From UBA1479 sp048263775 (GTDB taxonomy: Bacteria; Pseudomonadota; Alphaproteobacteria; Rhodospirillales; Casp-alpha2), in assembly GCA_048263775.1 (NCBI GenBank), contig JBLXDU010000009.1, positions 1-64,000 on the forward strand: DNA of 64,000 nt, in the 5' to 3' direction. A program made the position numbers and the translations under genes. Numbering within the stretch: position 1 is the stretch's first letter; the number at the start of each line of letters is the position of its first letter. The notes beneath the pieces were generated by a model, which saw only the letters and a list, made by a program, of their open reading frames with translations, did no database searches and was not told the DNA's origin. This document shows positions 25,561 to 33,131 of this stretch, one piece after another.

Positions 25561-25629
25561 CCCCACCCTGGGGACATAGCCGGTCATCAGAGTTTCCTGA
25601 CCGACAAGGAGGTCGGGGAATTTGCCCCG
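25561..25629 (-). promoter_or_regulatory. Structured rpsF leader
   Basis: Between the promoter and the rpsF start, three inverted repeats follow one another: CGGGG/CCCCG (25614-25629), CGGTCA/TGACCG (25581-25603) and CCCC/GGGG (25561-25573). Many bacteria autoregulate this operon through a bS6:bS18-binding leader RNA; the position fits, but I could not match the published consensus, so the assignment is open. Confidence 0.4.
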
Positions 25630-25638
25630 AGGCGGCGC

Positions 25639-25666
25639 ACTATACACATTCCCGGAACCGGCGCAA
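25639..25666 (-). promoter_or_regulatory. Promoter of the rpsF-rpsR-rplI operon
   Basis: Minus strand -35 TTGCGC (25666-25661), 16-base spacer, -10 TATAGT (25644-25639), about 105 bases before the rpsF start. Housekeeping-type hexamers in an otherwise GC-rich context; it would give a leader of roughly 95 bases. Confidence 0.7.
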
Positions 25667-25708
25667 GCGCGCAGAATTCTTGGATTTAAGTGTCAGTGAA
25701 GGGAGGGA

Positions 25709-26227
25709 TCAGCCCTCCTTTTTCGTCAACTGCGCGGCCTTTGCGTTCAGCCATTGGAACACGCCGAGGCCCAGTGTGATGACGACGGCGGTCAGCAGCA
25801 GATACACCGGATAGATCAGGCGCTGAATATCGTTGTCCTTGATCGAGCCGAAGATCAGCACGATGGCCTCCAGGCTGATGGCGATGGTGATAATGGTGAA
25901 GAACTTTGTCAGCGTCGCCCGGGCTTCCGATGCGGCGCCCAATTCCCGGTTGCGGAACACCTCTTCGTCCAGCAGGTACTTCGACACGTCGATGACCGCC
26001 AGCCCCAGAACCGACAGGGCGACGCCGTCCAGCAGGGGCGTGATGATGCCCGTGCCGGCATGGAACGCTTTCCAGATTTCGCCCAGGCCATAACCGACAA
26101 TGCCGATTGAAATTCCCAGCAGGATCAAGGCGACAACGAAATAGATCACTTTTCCGCACATCACGGAAATCCGCACCTGAGCGTCCTCGACGTCGTAACC
26201 CTTGGTTTCCTTGGCTTCGTCAGTCAC
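25709..26227 (-). CDS. Small integral membrane protein of unknown function
   Basis: 172 residues with four hydrophobic segments (VIYFVVALILLGISIGIVGYG, PLLDGVALSVLGLAVIDVS, FFTIITIAISLEAIVLIFG, YPVYLLLTAVVITLGLGVFQ) and charged cytoplasmic-type ends. The stretch SKYLLDEEVFRNREL between segments 2 and 3 looks conserved-type, but I do not recognise the family. It lies between rpsF (same strand, downstream) and fabD (divergent), with AT-rich upstream DNA, so it is likely expressed alone. Confidence 0.7.
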   Translation of the reverse strand: MTDEAKETKGYDVEDAQVRISVMCGKVIYFVVALILLGISIGIVGYGLGEIWKAFHAGTGIITPLLDGVALSVLGLAVIDVSKYLLDEEVFRNRELGAASEARATLTKFFTIITIAISLEAIVLIFGSIKDNDIQRLIYPVYLLLTAVVITLGLGVFQWLNAKAAQLTKKEG

Positions 26228-26351
26228 ATCCGGGGTTCCTTATCGATTGGTGGATTTCAGAGCATCTGATATCTTATTCAGTAATTTCAATATTTTAAAG
26301 CCGTGGGCGGTGATGAGGCCGCGGTGGGGATGGGGGCGCGACCGTGTGCCC

Positions 26352-26380
26352 TTGACAGGCCGGGGGCGGGGCGGCAATAC
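26352..26380 (+). promoter_or_regulatory. Candidate fabD promoter
   Basis: Perfect -35 TTGACA at 26352-26357, 17-base GC-rich spacer, weak -10 CAATAC at 26375-26380, 40 bases before the fabD start. The poor -10 suggests an activator or a different start; the call rests on the -35 and position. Confidence 0.45.
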
Positions 26381-26419
26381 CTCTCGCCCCAATTCAACGA
26401 AGGGAGCACAGTCGCTTTC

Positions 26420-27379
26420 ATGGCACGCGCACTGATTTTTCCGGGGCAGGGGTCCCAGACCGTCGGCATGGGCAAGGACATCCATGATGCCTTCGCCGCC
26501 GCCCGCGAGGTCCACCAGGAAGTGGACGAAACCCTGAAACAAAAGCTTTCCAAGATCATGTTCGAGGGGCCGGAGGACGAATTGACCCTGACGGCCAACG
26601 CCCAGCCTGCGATCATGACCGCGAGCCTGGCCATCCTCGCCGTGTTGAAATCCGAAGGCGGGTTCGACCTGAAGGCGCAGGCCGGTTTCGTGGCCGGCCA
26701 TTCGCTCGGCGAATATTCGGCCCTGGCCGCTGCCGGGACGTTCTCGCTGGCTGATACGGCGCGGCTGCTTAAGACGCGCGGTACGGAAATGCAGAAGGCC
26801 GTGCCCGTGGGGCAGGGCGCCATGGCGGCGCTTATGGGTCTGGAAATGGACGCGGTCGAAAAGGTCTGCGCCGATGCCATGGCCGCCCCCGGCGCCATGG
26901 AGGGCGAGGTCTGCCAAGCCGGCAATGACAACGCGCCGGGCCAGATCGTGATTTCCGGTTCCGCCGCCGCGGTCGAGCGAGCCTGCGAACTGGCCAAGGA
27001 AGCCGGCGCCAAGCGGGCGGTTCTGCTGCCCGTGTCAGCACCCTTCCATTGCGCCCTGATGCAGCCCGCCGCCGATGCCATGGATGAGGCCCTGGGGGCG
27101 GTGCAGATCAACGCCCCGGCCGTGCCGGTGATGGCCAATGTCACCGCCGCCCCGGTCGAGGACCCGGGCGAGATCAAGCGCCTTCTGGTCGAACAGGTGA
27201 CCGGTATGGTGCGGTGGCGTGATTGTGTCACGCAGTTGAAGGCCCAAGGCATTGATACCCTGGTCGAAGTCGGCTCGGGCAAGATTCTGGCCGGCCTGGC
27301 GCGCCGTATCGACCGCGAGATCACCGTGCAGAATGTCGGCACGCCGGACGAGGTCGAGGCGTTCCTGGCCTCGCTGTGA
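26420..27379 (+). CDS. fabD: Malonyl-CoA:ACP transacylase
   Basis: Loads malonyl onto acyl carrier protein for fatty-acid synthesis. 319 residues from the ATG at 26420 (GAAGGGAG upstream); the frame is open further back but protein similarity begins here. FPGQGSQTVGMG at the start, catalytic Ser95 in GHSLGEYSAL, the Arg/Gln contacts and the second catalytic His in PVSAPFHCALM. First gene of fabD-fabG-acpP-fabF-mltG. Confidence 0.97.
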   Translation: MARALIFPGQGSQTVGMGKDIHDAFAAAREVHQEVDETLKQKLSKIMFEGPEDELTLTANAQPAIMTASLAILAVLKSEGGFDLKAQAGFVAGHSLGEYSALAAAGTFSLADTARLLKTRGTEMQKAVPVGQGAMAALMGLEMDAVEKVCADAMAAPGAMEGEVCQAGNDNAPGQIVISGSAAAVERACELAKEAGAKRAVLLPVSAPFHCALMQPAADAMDEALGAVQINAPAVPVMANVTAAPVEDPGEIKRLLVEQVTGMVRWRDCVTQLKAQGIDTLVEVGSGKILAGLARRIDREITVQNVGTPDEVEAFLASL

Positions 27380-27393
27380 CGCGGGCTGAGCTG

Positions 27394-27399
27394 TATAAT
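27394..27399 (+). promoter_or_regulatory. Possible internal -10 upstream of fabG
   Basis: A perfect TATAAT lies 22 bases before the fabG start in the short fabD-fabG gap. No good -35 is spaced from it and the preceding bases are not an extended -10 (TGn), so activity is uncertain. Confidence 0.3.
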
Positions 27400-27421
27400 T
27401 AGAGGGATAGAGGAAACCGCC

Positions 27422-28159
27422 ATGTTCGATCTTACGGGAAAAACCGCCCTGGTCACCGGGGCCTCGGGTGGCATTGGCGGGGCCATCGCCCGCGCCCTGC
27501 ACGGTGCGGGGGCCACGGTCGGCCTATCGGGCCGCCGGGTTGATGCGCTGGAACCCTTGGCCAAGGAACTGGGGGATCGCGCCCATGTCCTGCCCGCCGA
27601 CCTGTCGTCGGCCGAGGGCACGGACAAACTGGTCGCTGACGCCGAATCGGCCATGGGCGGCATCGACATTCTGATCAATAACGCCGGCCTGACCCGCGAT
27701 ACCCTGATGTTGCGCATGAAGGACGAGGACTGGCAGGAGGTCATCGACGTCAACCTGACCGCCGCCTTCCGTCTGTCACGGGCGGTTTTGCGTGGGATGA
27801 TGAAGAAGCGCCTGGGCCGAATCATTGGTATCACCTCCATTGTCGGGGTCACCGGCAACGCGGGGCAGGTCAATTACGCGGCGTCCAAGGCCGGCATGAT
27901 CGGCATGTCCAAGTCGCTTGCCCAGGAAGTGGCGGCGCGCGGTATCACGGTCAACTGCATCGCCCCCGGCTTCATCCAGACGGCGATGACCGATGACCTG
28001 ACCGACGCCCAGAAAGAGGCTATCATGGGGAGTATTCCCGCGGGACGCATGGGGACCTCGGAAGAGATCGCCGCCGCGGCGCTTTACTTGTCGAGTGACG
28101 AAGCCGCCTACGTGACGGGTCAGACAATCCACGTCAACGGCGGTATGGCCATGATCTAG
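27422..28159 (+). CDS. fabG: 3-oxoacyl-ACP reductase
   Basis: NADPH-dependent reduction of beta-ketoacyl-ACP. 245 residues. Cofactor motif TGASGGIGG (12-20), INNAG (85-89), catalytic Ser139, Tyr152 and Lys156 (SIVGVTGNAGQVNYAASKAG), and the normal C-terminal GQTIHVNGGMAMI. Context between fabD and acpP confirms the housekeeping FabG among the five SDR-fold proteins of this window. Confidence 0.97.
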   Translation: MFDLTGKTALVTGASGGIGGAIARALHGAGATVGLSGRRVDALEPLAKELGDRAHVLPADLSSAEGTDKLVADAESAMGGIDILINNAGLTRDTLMLRMKDEDWQEVIDVNLTAAFRLSRAVLRGMMKKRLGRIIGITSIVGVTGNAGQVNYAASKAGMIGMSKSLAQEVAARGITVNCIAPGFIQTAMTDDLTDAQKEAIMGSIPAGRMGTSEEIAAAALYLSSDEAAYVTGQTIHVNGGMAMI

Positions 28160-28342
28160 GCCAAAATTCCGGTCCTTGCGGGGACGTGAACAATGGTATG
28201 TAGAGGTGGCTGGTCAAACGCGTTCGATATGTGATAGGAAGCGGGCGAACTTGGTCCGGGACCCCCGAAATCCCGCCGCCACCGTCAGAATTTCAACCTT
28301 TATTTCCTGATCCATCAATAGGGAATCAACAGGGGAATCGAT

Positions 28343-28576
28343 ATGAGTGATGTTGCTGAACGCGTAAAGAAGATCGTCCATGACCACCTCGGTGTGGATG
28401 AAGCCAAAGTTGTTGAAAACGCGAGCTTTATCGACGATCTGGGCGCGGACAGCCTCGACACGGTGGAGCTGGTCATGGCATTCGAGGAAGAGTTCGGTAT
28501 CGAGATTCCCGATGATGCCGCTGAGAAGATCCTGACCATCAAGGACGCCGTCACCTTCATCGAATCGCAGCAGTAA
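28343..28576 (+). CDS. acpP: Acyl carrier protein
   Basis: 77-residue acidic carrier; phosphopantetheine attaches to Ser37 in DDLGADSLDTVEL. Typical ends (MSDVAERVKKIVHDHLGV, IKDAVTFIESQQ). Ribosome-binding site AGGGGAATCG. The 184-base gap from fabG is the longest in the fab cluster and probably holds a separate promoter, as expected for such an abundant protein, but no clear hexamers were found. Confidence 0.98.
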   Translation: MSDVAERVKKIVHDHLGVDEAKVVENASFIDDLGADSLDTVELVMAFEEEFGIEIPDDAAEKILTIKDAVTFIESQQ

Positions 28577-28600
28577 TTCTGCTTGATTTCGTCCCACCTG

Positions 28601-28627
28601 CGCCCGTCCCCTTCGGGGGCCCGGGCG
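28601..28627 (+). other. UUCG-tetraloop hairpin between acpP and fabF
   Basis: CGCCCG-T-CCCC, loop TTCG, GGGG-CC-CGGGCG: a stable stem with a small internal loop, 25 bases after acpP. It is followed by TTCGT, not a U-tract. Likely a partial terminator or 3' stabiliser that lets acpP mRNA exceed fabF mRNA (inference). Confidence 0.55.
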
Positions 28628-28655
28628 TTCGTGCGGCCTGATGAGATAAGCGAAC

Positions 28656-29921
28656 ATGAGACGTGTCGTCGTAACCGGATTGGGTATCGTCAATTCCCTC
28701 GGCACGGGTGTCGACCTTAACTGGTCACGCCTGCTTGCCGGGCAATCCGGGATTCGTAAGCTCGAAGGCTACGAGGAATACGACCTGCCGGCCAAGATTG
28801 GCGGCACCGTGCCTTTGGGCGACGGGTCCGACGGCACCTTCAATGCCGAGGCCTGGGTGCCGACCAAAGACCAGCGCCGGATGGACACGTTCATCATTTA
28901 CGGCATGGCCGCCGCCATTCAGGCGATCGAGGATTCGGGCTGGAAGCCGGAAGCCGATGAGGACCGTTGGAAGACCGGCGTCCTGATTGGTTCGGGCATC
29001 GGCGGTCTGCCGGAAATCGCCGGCGGCGCCATCACCGTGCACGAAGGCCGTGCCCGGCGTCTCAGCCCGTTCTTCATCCCGGCCAGCCTGATCAATCTGG
29101 TTTCCGGCCATGTCTCCATCCGCTATGGGCTCAAGGGCCCGAATCACGCGGTGGTCACGGCCTGCTCGACCGGGGCGCACGCCATCGGCGATGCGGCCCG
29201 CCTGATCATGTGGGAAGACGCCGACGTGATGGTTGCCGGCGGGGCCGAAGCGGCGATCTGCCCCTTGGGCGTCGCTGGGTTCTGCGCCGCGCGCGCGCTT
29301 TCCACGGGCTTCAATGATACCCCGGAAAAGGCGTCCCGGCCTTGGGATCAGGACCGTGACGGCTTCGTCATGGGCGATGGCGCCGGTGTTGTCGTGCTTG
29401 AGGAACTGGAGCACGCGAAAAAGCGCGGTGCCAAGATTTATGCCGAAATCGTCGGTTACGGGATGTCGGGTGATGCCCACCACATCACCGCCCCGGCGGA
29501 AGACGGCGACGGTGCTTTCCGCTGCATGCAGGCAGCCCTCAAGCGGGCCGGCATGAACCCGGAAGACATCGATTACGTGAACGCCCACGGCACCTCGACG
29601 CCGCTTGGCGACGAGATCGAACTGGGCGCCATCAAGCGCGTGTTCGGCGATGCGATCAACGGTATCTCCATGTCGTCGACCAAATCCGCTGTCGGCCATC
29701 TTCTGGGGGCTGCGGGCGCTGTCGAAGCGATCTATTCGATCCTCGCCATGAACAACAGCATCGTCCCGCCGACCCTCAACCTGGACAATCCGTCGGAGGC
29801 CTGCAAGGGCGTCGATTTGGTGCCGCACACGCCCAAGGAACGCAAGGTGCGCGCGGCGCTTTCCAACTCCTTCGGTTTCGGCGGCACGAACGCTTCTTTG
29901 GTGTTCAAGGCCTACAACTGA
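28656..29921 (+). CDS. fabF: 3-oxoacyl-ACP synthase II
   Basis: Condensing enzyme elongating acyl-ACP with malonyl-ACP. 421 residues. Catalytic Cys170 in VVTACSTGAHAIGDA, His in NAHGTSTPLGD, Lys/His in KSAVGHLLGAAG, and the Gly-rich C-terminal NSFGFGGTNASLVF. Start preceded by GAGATAAGCGAAC. Confidence 0.97.
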   Translation: MRRVVVTGLGIVNSLGTGVDLNWSRLLAGQSGIRKLEGYEEYDLPAKIGGTVPLGDGSDGTFNAEAWVPTKDQRRMDTFIIYGMAAAIQAIEDSGWKPEADEDRWKTGVLIGSGIGGLPEIAGGAITVHEGRARRLSPFFIPASLINLVSGHVSIRYGLKGPNHAVVTACSTGAHAIGDAARLIMWEDADVMVAGGAEAAICPLGVAGFCAARALSTGFNDTPEKASRPWDQDRDGFVMGDGAGVVVLEELEHAKKRGAKIYAEIVGYGMSGDAHHITAPAEDGDGAFRCMQAALKRAGMNPEDIDYVNAHGTSTPLGDEIELGAIKRVFGDAINGISMSSTKSAVGHLLGAAGAVEAIYSILAMNNSIVPPTLNLDNPSEACKGVDLVPHTPKERKVRAALSNSFGFGGTNASLVFKAYN

Positions 29922-29934
29922 TCCTTTTGATTTT

Positions 29935-29979
29935 CGCAAATGCGTCGTCGCGCGCCTTCCGGCGCGCTCGGGATTTGCG
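29935..29979 (+). other. Nested inverted repeat between fabF and mltG
   Basis: Outer arms CGCAAAT (29935-29941) and ATTTGCG (29973-29979), inner arms GCGCGCC (29950-29956) and GGCGCGC (29961-29967) with loop TTCC. All 14 pairs are perfect. It fills most of the 71-base gap, ends 13 bases before the mltG start, and has no U-tract. Confidence 0.6.
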
Positions 29980-29992
29980 GTAGTCTGGCGGC

Positions 29993-30976
29993 ATGATCCG
30001 CAGACTTACCCTTGCCGTTCTGGTTCTTTGCGTGCTCGCCGCCATGGCGGCCGGCGGCGGTTGGTTGTGGTTCAGCAAACAGATTTCCCGTCACGGGCCC
30101 CATGCAATGGACGAGGTCGTGCTGATCCCGCCGGGCAGCCATATTCAGGCCATCGCCACGACGTTGGTTGAGCGCGGCATTATTCGCTCAGACCTTTTGT
30201 TCCGCCTGGCCAGCCGCCTGGGCAAGGCCGACCGCGCCCTGAAATCCGGTGAATTCCGCTTTCCCGCGCGGGCCAGCGTGACCGGCGTGCTCGACGTGCT
30301 GACCAGGGGGGAGACGGTGGCCCGCACGTTCACCATTCCCGAAGGGCTGACCGTGGCGGAGGCACTCGAGATCGTCGCCAAGGCAGAGGGGCTGATGGGG
30401 CCGCTACCGGATCCACCGGACGAGGGCCGCCTGCTGCCCGAGACCTATCACTATGCCTATTACGACACCAAGGTTCAGGCCGTGCGGCGGATGGAGCAGG
30501 CGATGGACGCAGCCCTGGCCAAGGCCTGGGCCGGGCGCGATGAGGGCTTGCCCCTGAACAGCCCGGCGGAGGCCCTGGTTCTCGCTTCCATCGTCGAAAA
30601 GGAAACGGGCGTGAAGGCGGAACGCGCGCGGGTCGCGGGCGTGTTCCTCAACCGTTTGAAGCGCGGCATGAAGCTGCAATCCGACCCGACGGTGATCTAC
30701 GGCATTACGGAGGGCAAGGCGCCGCTCGGCCGTGACCTGACCCGCGCCGATTTGGACGCGCCGACGCCCTGGAACACTTATGCCGTTCAAGGCTTGCCGC
30801 CGACACCGATCGCCAATCCGGGGCTGGCGGCGATCGACGCCGTGCTGCACCCGGAGGCGACCAAGGATCTCTATTTCGTTGCCGACGGCACGGGCGGCCA
30901 CGCCTTTGCGGAAACCCTCCAGGGGCACAACCGCAACGTCGCGAAATGGCGGAAGATACAGCGGAACGGAAAGTAG
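29993..30976 (+). CDS. mltG: Endolytic transglycosylase MltG (YceG-like)
   Basis: Inner-membrane lytic transglycosylase that cuts nascent glycan strands. 327 residues: an N-terminal membrane anchor (TLAVLVLCVLAAMAAGGGWLW), a LysM-like region (VVLIPPGSHIQAIATTLVERG), and the YceG domain with catalytic Glu in ASIVEKETGVKAER (~residue 204), LQSDPTVIYG and WNTYAVQGLPPTPIANPG. Follows fabF as in many proteobacteria. Confidence 0.96.
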   Translation: MIRRLTLAVLVLCVLAAMAAGGGWLWFSKQISRHGPHAMDEVVLIPPGSHIQAIATTLVERGIIRSDLLFRLASRLGKADRALKSGEFRFPARASVTGVLDVLTRGETVARTFTIPEGLTVAEALEIVAKAEGLMGPLPDPPDEGRLLPETYHYAYYDTKVQAVRRMEQAMDAALAKAWAGRDEGLPLNSPAEALVLASIVEKETGVKAERARVAGVFLNRLKRGMKLQSDPTVIYGITEGKAPLGRDLTRADLDAPTPWNTYAVQGLPPTPIANPGLAAIDAVLHPEATKDLYFVADGTGGHAFAETLQGHNRNVAKWRKIQRNGK

Positions 30977-30983
30977 GGGACCC

Positions 30984-30998
30984 GCCCCAAAGCGGGGC
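30984..30998 (+). terminator. Weak terminator between convergent mltG and NIPSNAP genes
   Basis: GCCCC / GGGGC stem with loop AAAGC, then TTATTT on the plus strand. The stem is only five pairs, so efficiency is doubtful. Confidence 0.45.
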
Positions 30999-31325
30999 TT
31001 ATTTGACCTTTGAAAAAGCCGTCGGCTTCAGAATGACGTTTTCCAGGGTTGCGACGATGGCGCCGTCTTTTTCCGTTTCGGCCCGTTTGGCGATCCATTC
31101 GGGATCGCTTTGGAAGGCGGTCCACTTCTCATCACGTTCGGCCAAGGATTCCCATTCCAACAGGTAATACAGGTCCTGGTTGGAGGGGCCGATTTCCGTC
31201 GTCCAGAATCCCGCCTGACGAATCCCGTGCCGTTCCCAGATTGCCAAGGTGATGGTGTCGAAACGCTTCAGCAACGCGGGCAGGCGTCCCGGAACGCAGT
31301 GATAAATTCTCAGTTCGTGGATCAT
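30999..31325 (-). CDS. NIPSNAP family protein
   Basis: 108-residue ferredoxin-like (dimeric alpha/beta barrel) protein. MIHELRIYHCVPGRLPALLKRF and LYYLLEWESLAERDEKWTAF are the family pattern. Bacterial members are of unknown function, often beside catabolic enzymes. Good ribosome-binding site AAAAGGAGCCGAC. Follows the atypical SDR gene by 69 bases on the same strand and may act with it. Confidence 0.88.
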   Translation of the reverse strand: MIHELRIYHCVPGRLPALLKRFDTITLAIWERHGIRQAGFWTTEIGPSNQDLYYLLEWESLAERDEKWTAFQSDPEWIAKRAETEKDGAIVATLENVILKPTAFSKVK

Positions 31326-31394
31326 GTCGGCTCCTTTTTTTGTCGGTGCGGAATACTATTTCGGTCTGTGGCGGTTGCCCACCATTTCGATGAC

Positions 31395-32159
31395 CTATTC
31401 CTTGCCGCCGTTGATGGTCAGGATGGTGCCCGAGGTATAGGCCGACAGCGGACTGGCGAAGAAGGCAGCCGTATGGGCGACCTCTTCCGGCAGGCCCGCC
31501 CGGCCGAAGGGCAGGGACTTGTGCAATTCGGGCCAGCGTTCGGGGTCGCCGAACTGAGCCTCGGCCTTGGTGCGGGCCAGCATGATCGCGCGCTCCGTCA
31601 GGATCGCCCCCGGATTGATGCCGATCACGCGGATGCCGTCGGCGTGGGCACCATGGGCCAAGGCCTTGGTAAAGCCCATCAGGGCTGCGTTGCCCGCCGC
31701 CCCCGCGATGTAGCCGGGCGGATGGCTTTCGCCCGCATGGCCGATGATGTTGACGATGACGCCCGATTTGCGCGCCGCCATGGCGGGATAGATTTCCCGG
31801 CACATGGAAATGAAGCCGTAGACCTTCAAATCCCAGGCCTTGCGCCAGGTTGCGTCGTCGACTTCGGTCAGGGTGCCCGGCGGAATGGCGCCCGCGTTGT
31901 TGACCAGAATGTCGATCTCACCGACTTTGGTGACGACGGATTTGACCGCGGCATCACGCGACAGGTCGGCGGCGATGGTCTCGACATTCACCTGGTTCTT
32001 GGCGCGGATGGCTTGGGCCGTGTCCTCAAGGGTCTGGGCATCGCGGGCGACCAGGATCAGGTCGCATCCTTCCGCCGCCAGAACCTCGGCCACGGCCTTG
32101 CCGATGCCCTTGCTGCCACCGGTGACCAGGGCGCGCTTGCCCGCAATCTGTAAATCCAT
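31395..32159 (-). CDS. SDR-fold protein lacking the canonical catalytic tetrad
   Basis: 254 residues with a complete cofactor-binding half: TGGSKGIG (13-20), AADLS and VNNAG (86-90). The catalytic half departs from the family. Aligning NAALMGFTKAL with the usual KAALEGLTRAL puts Asn157 at the Lys position and Gly153 at the Tyr position (IAGAAGNAAL); the Ser position falls in VNIIGHAGES as Gly, and the Asn of the tetrad is Lys112. A nearby Tyr150 exists but is out of register. I have seen this GxxxN form in other proteobacterial SDRs, so it is probably a subfamily rather than a damaged gene. Upstream of the NIPSNAP gene. Confidence 0.85.
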   Translation of the reverse strand: MDLQIAGKRALVTGGSKGIGKAVAEVLAAEGCDLILVARDAQTLEDTAQAIRAKNQVNVETIAADLSRDAAVKSVVTKVGEIDILVNNAGAIPPGTLTEVDDATWRKAWDLKVYGFISMCREIYPAMAARKSGVIVNIIGHAGESHPPGYIAGAAGNAALMGFTKALAHGAHADGIRVIGINPGAILTERAIMLARTKAEAQFGDPERWPELHKSLPFGRAGLPEEVAHTAAFFASPLSAYTSGTILTINGGKE

Positions 32160-32239
32160 GGATGTTCCTCCCAGAACAGGACGTGGTGTGTGATTGCAGG
32201 GAACGGCAGGTCAGGGCAGCGGTCAAGCCGCCGTCAGCA

Positions 32240-33013
32240 CTACCATTCCCGCTCGGAAAGCTTGCGGTTCAGGATCGGGTCCGTCCAGGCCGGCGGCAGA
32301 GCCGCCAGCAGCCAGACCGCCAGATGCATCTGCCAGGGAAAGACGATGCGGGCATCATCGCGGGCAAGGCCCCGGCGGATAATCGCCGCCGCCTTGTCCG
32401 CCGCCATCAGGAACGGCATATCGAACTTATTGGCGTCTGTAATGCGGCTTTCGACCCAGCCGGGGCAAACCACGTTGATGCGCACGCCGGTCTTCAGCCG
32501 CTCCCCCCGCAATCCTTCGCCCCAGGTCTTGACCATGGCCTTTGACGCGGAATAGGCCGACGACGTCGGCAGGCCCCGGAACCCGGCGATGGAGGCGATC
32601 AGGGCGATCTGGCCGCGGTCGCGGGCGTCCATGGCGGCCAGTGCAGGCAGCACCGTGTTGACCACGCCGTCCACGTTGACCGCGAGGATGCGCCGGGTGC
32701 GGTCCGGCCCATCGGCCAAGCCCGAGGTCGAATTGGTGATGCCCGCGTTGGCGATGAGGAGATCCAGGGGCGCTTTTTCGTCGGCTTCTTTGATCCAGGC
32801 GGCCATGGCGCCGGCATCGGTCACGTCGATGATCCGCCCTTCCGCAGTCGCCCCCCGCTGGCGGCATTCCTCGGCCACGGCATCAAGCCGCCCCTGATCG
32901 CGCCCGGACAGGTACATCGTCGTGCCGTGCCCGGCATAGGCCAAGGCAAGGGCGCGGCCGAGGCCGCTTGAGGCACCGGTGATGAGAACGGATTTGGGAT
33001 GGCTGAGGCTCAT
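32240..33013 (-). CDS. Short-chain dehydrogenase/reductase
   Basis: 257 residues from the ATG at 33013 (the frame extends upstream into DNA that is a shadow of yicC). Classical SDR motifs: TGASSGLG, IANAG, catalytic Ser in LIASIAGF and YSASK. The C-terminus has a hydrophobic stretch (HLAVWLLAALPPAWTDPIL) suggesting membrane association, as in SDRs linked with capsule or lipid metabolism. Divergent from yicC. Substrate unknown. Confidence 0.85.
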   Translation of the reverse strand: MSLSHPKSVLITGASSGLGRALALAYAGHGTTMYLSGRDQGRLDAVAEECRQRGATAEGRIIDVTDAGAMAAWIKEADEKAPLDLLIANAGITNSTSGLADGPDRTRRILAVNVDGVVNTVLPALAAMDARDRGQIALIASIAGFRGLPTSSAYSASKAMVKTWGEGLRGERLKTGVRINVVCPGWVESRITDANKFDMPFLMAADKAAAIIRRGLARDDARIVFPWQMHLAVWLLAALPPAWTDPILNRKLSEREW

Positions 33014-33060
33014 GCACCGGTTATAGGGCCCCGGTGGGGGGAAGGGGAAGCCTGCGCTGC

Positions 33061-33089
33061 TTGTTGGCGGCGAATGCGCTCGGTATAAG
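33061..33089 (+). promoter_or_regulatory. Promoter of yicC-gmk
   Basis: -35 TTGTTG (33061-33066), 17-base spacer, -10 TATAAG (33084-33089), 43 bases before the yicC start. Good spacing and a 5/6 -10. Confidence 0.65.
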
Positions 33090-33131
33090 TTTCGCAACGC
33101 CCTTGGCACCACGACCGATAAGGAAAGCACT

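Noticed and set aside
26287..27873. A 528-residue minus-strand frame across fabD and fabG
   Set aside because: Ser/Ala/Arg-rich shadow of two certain genes, as expected in high-GC DNA.
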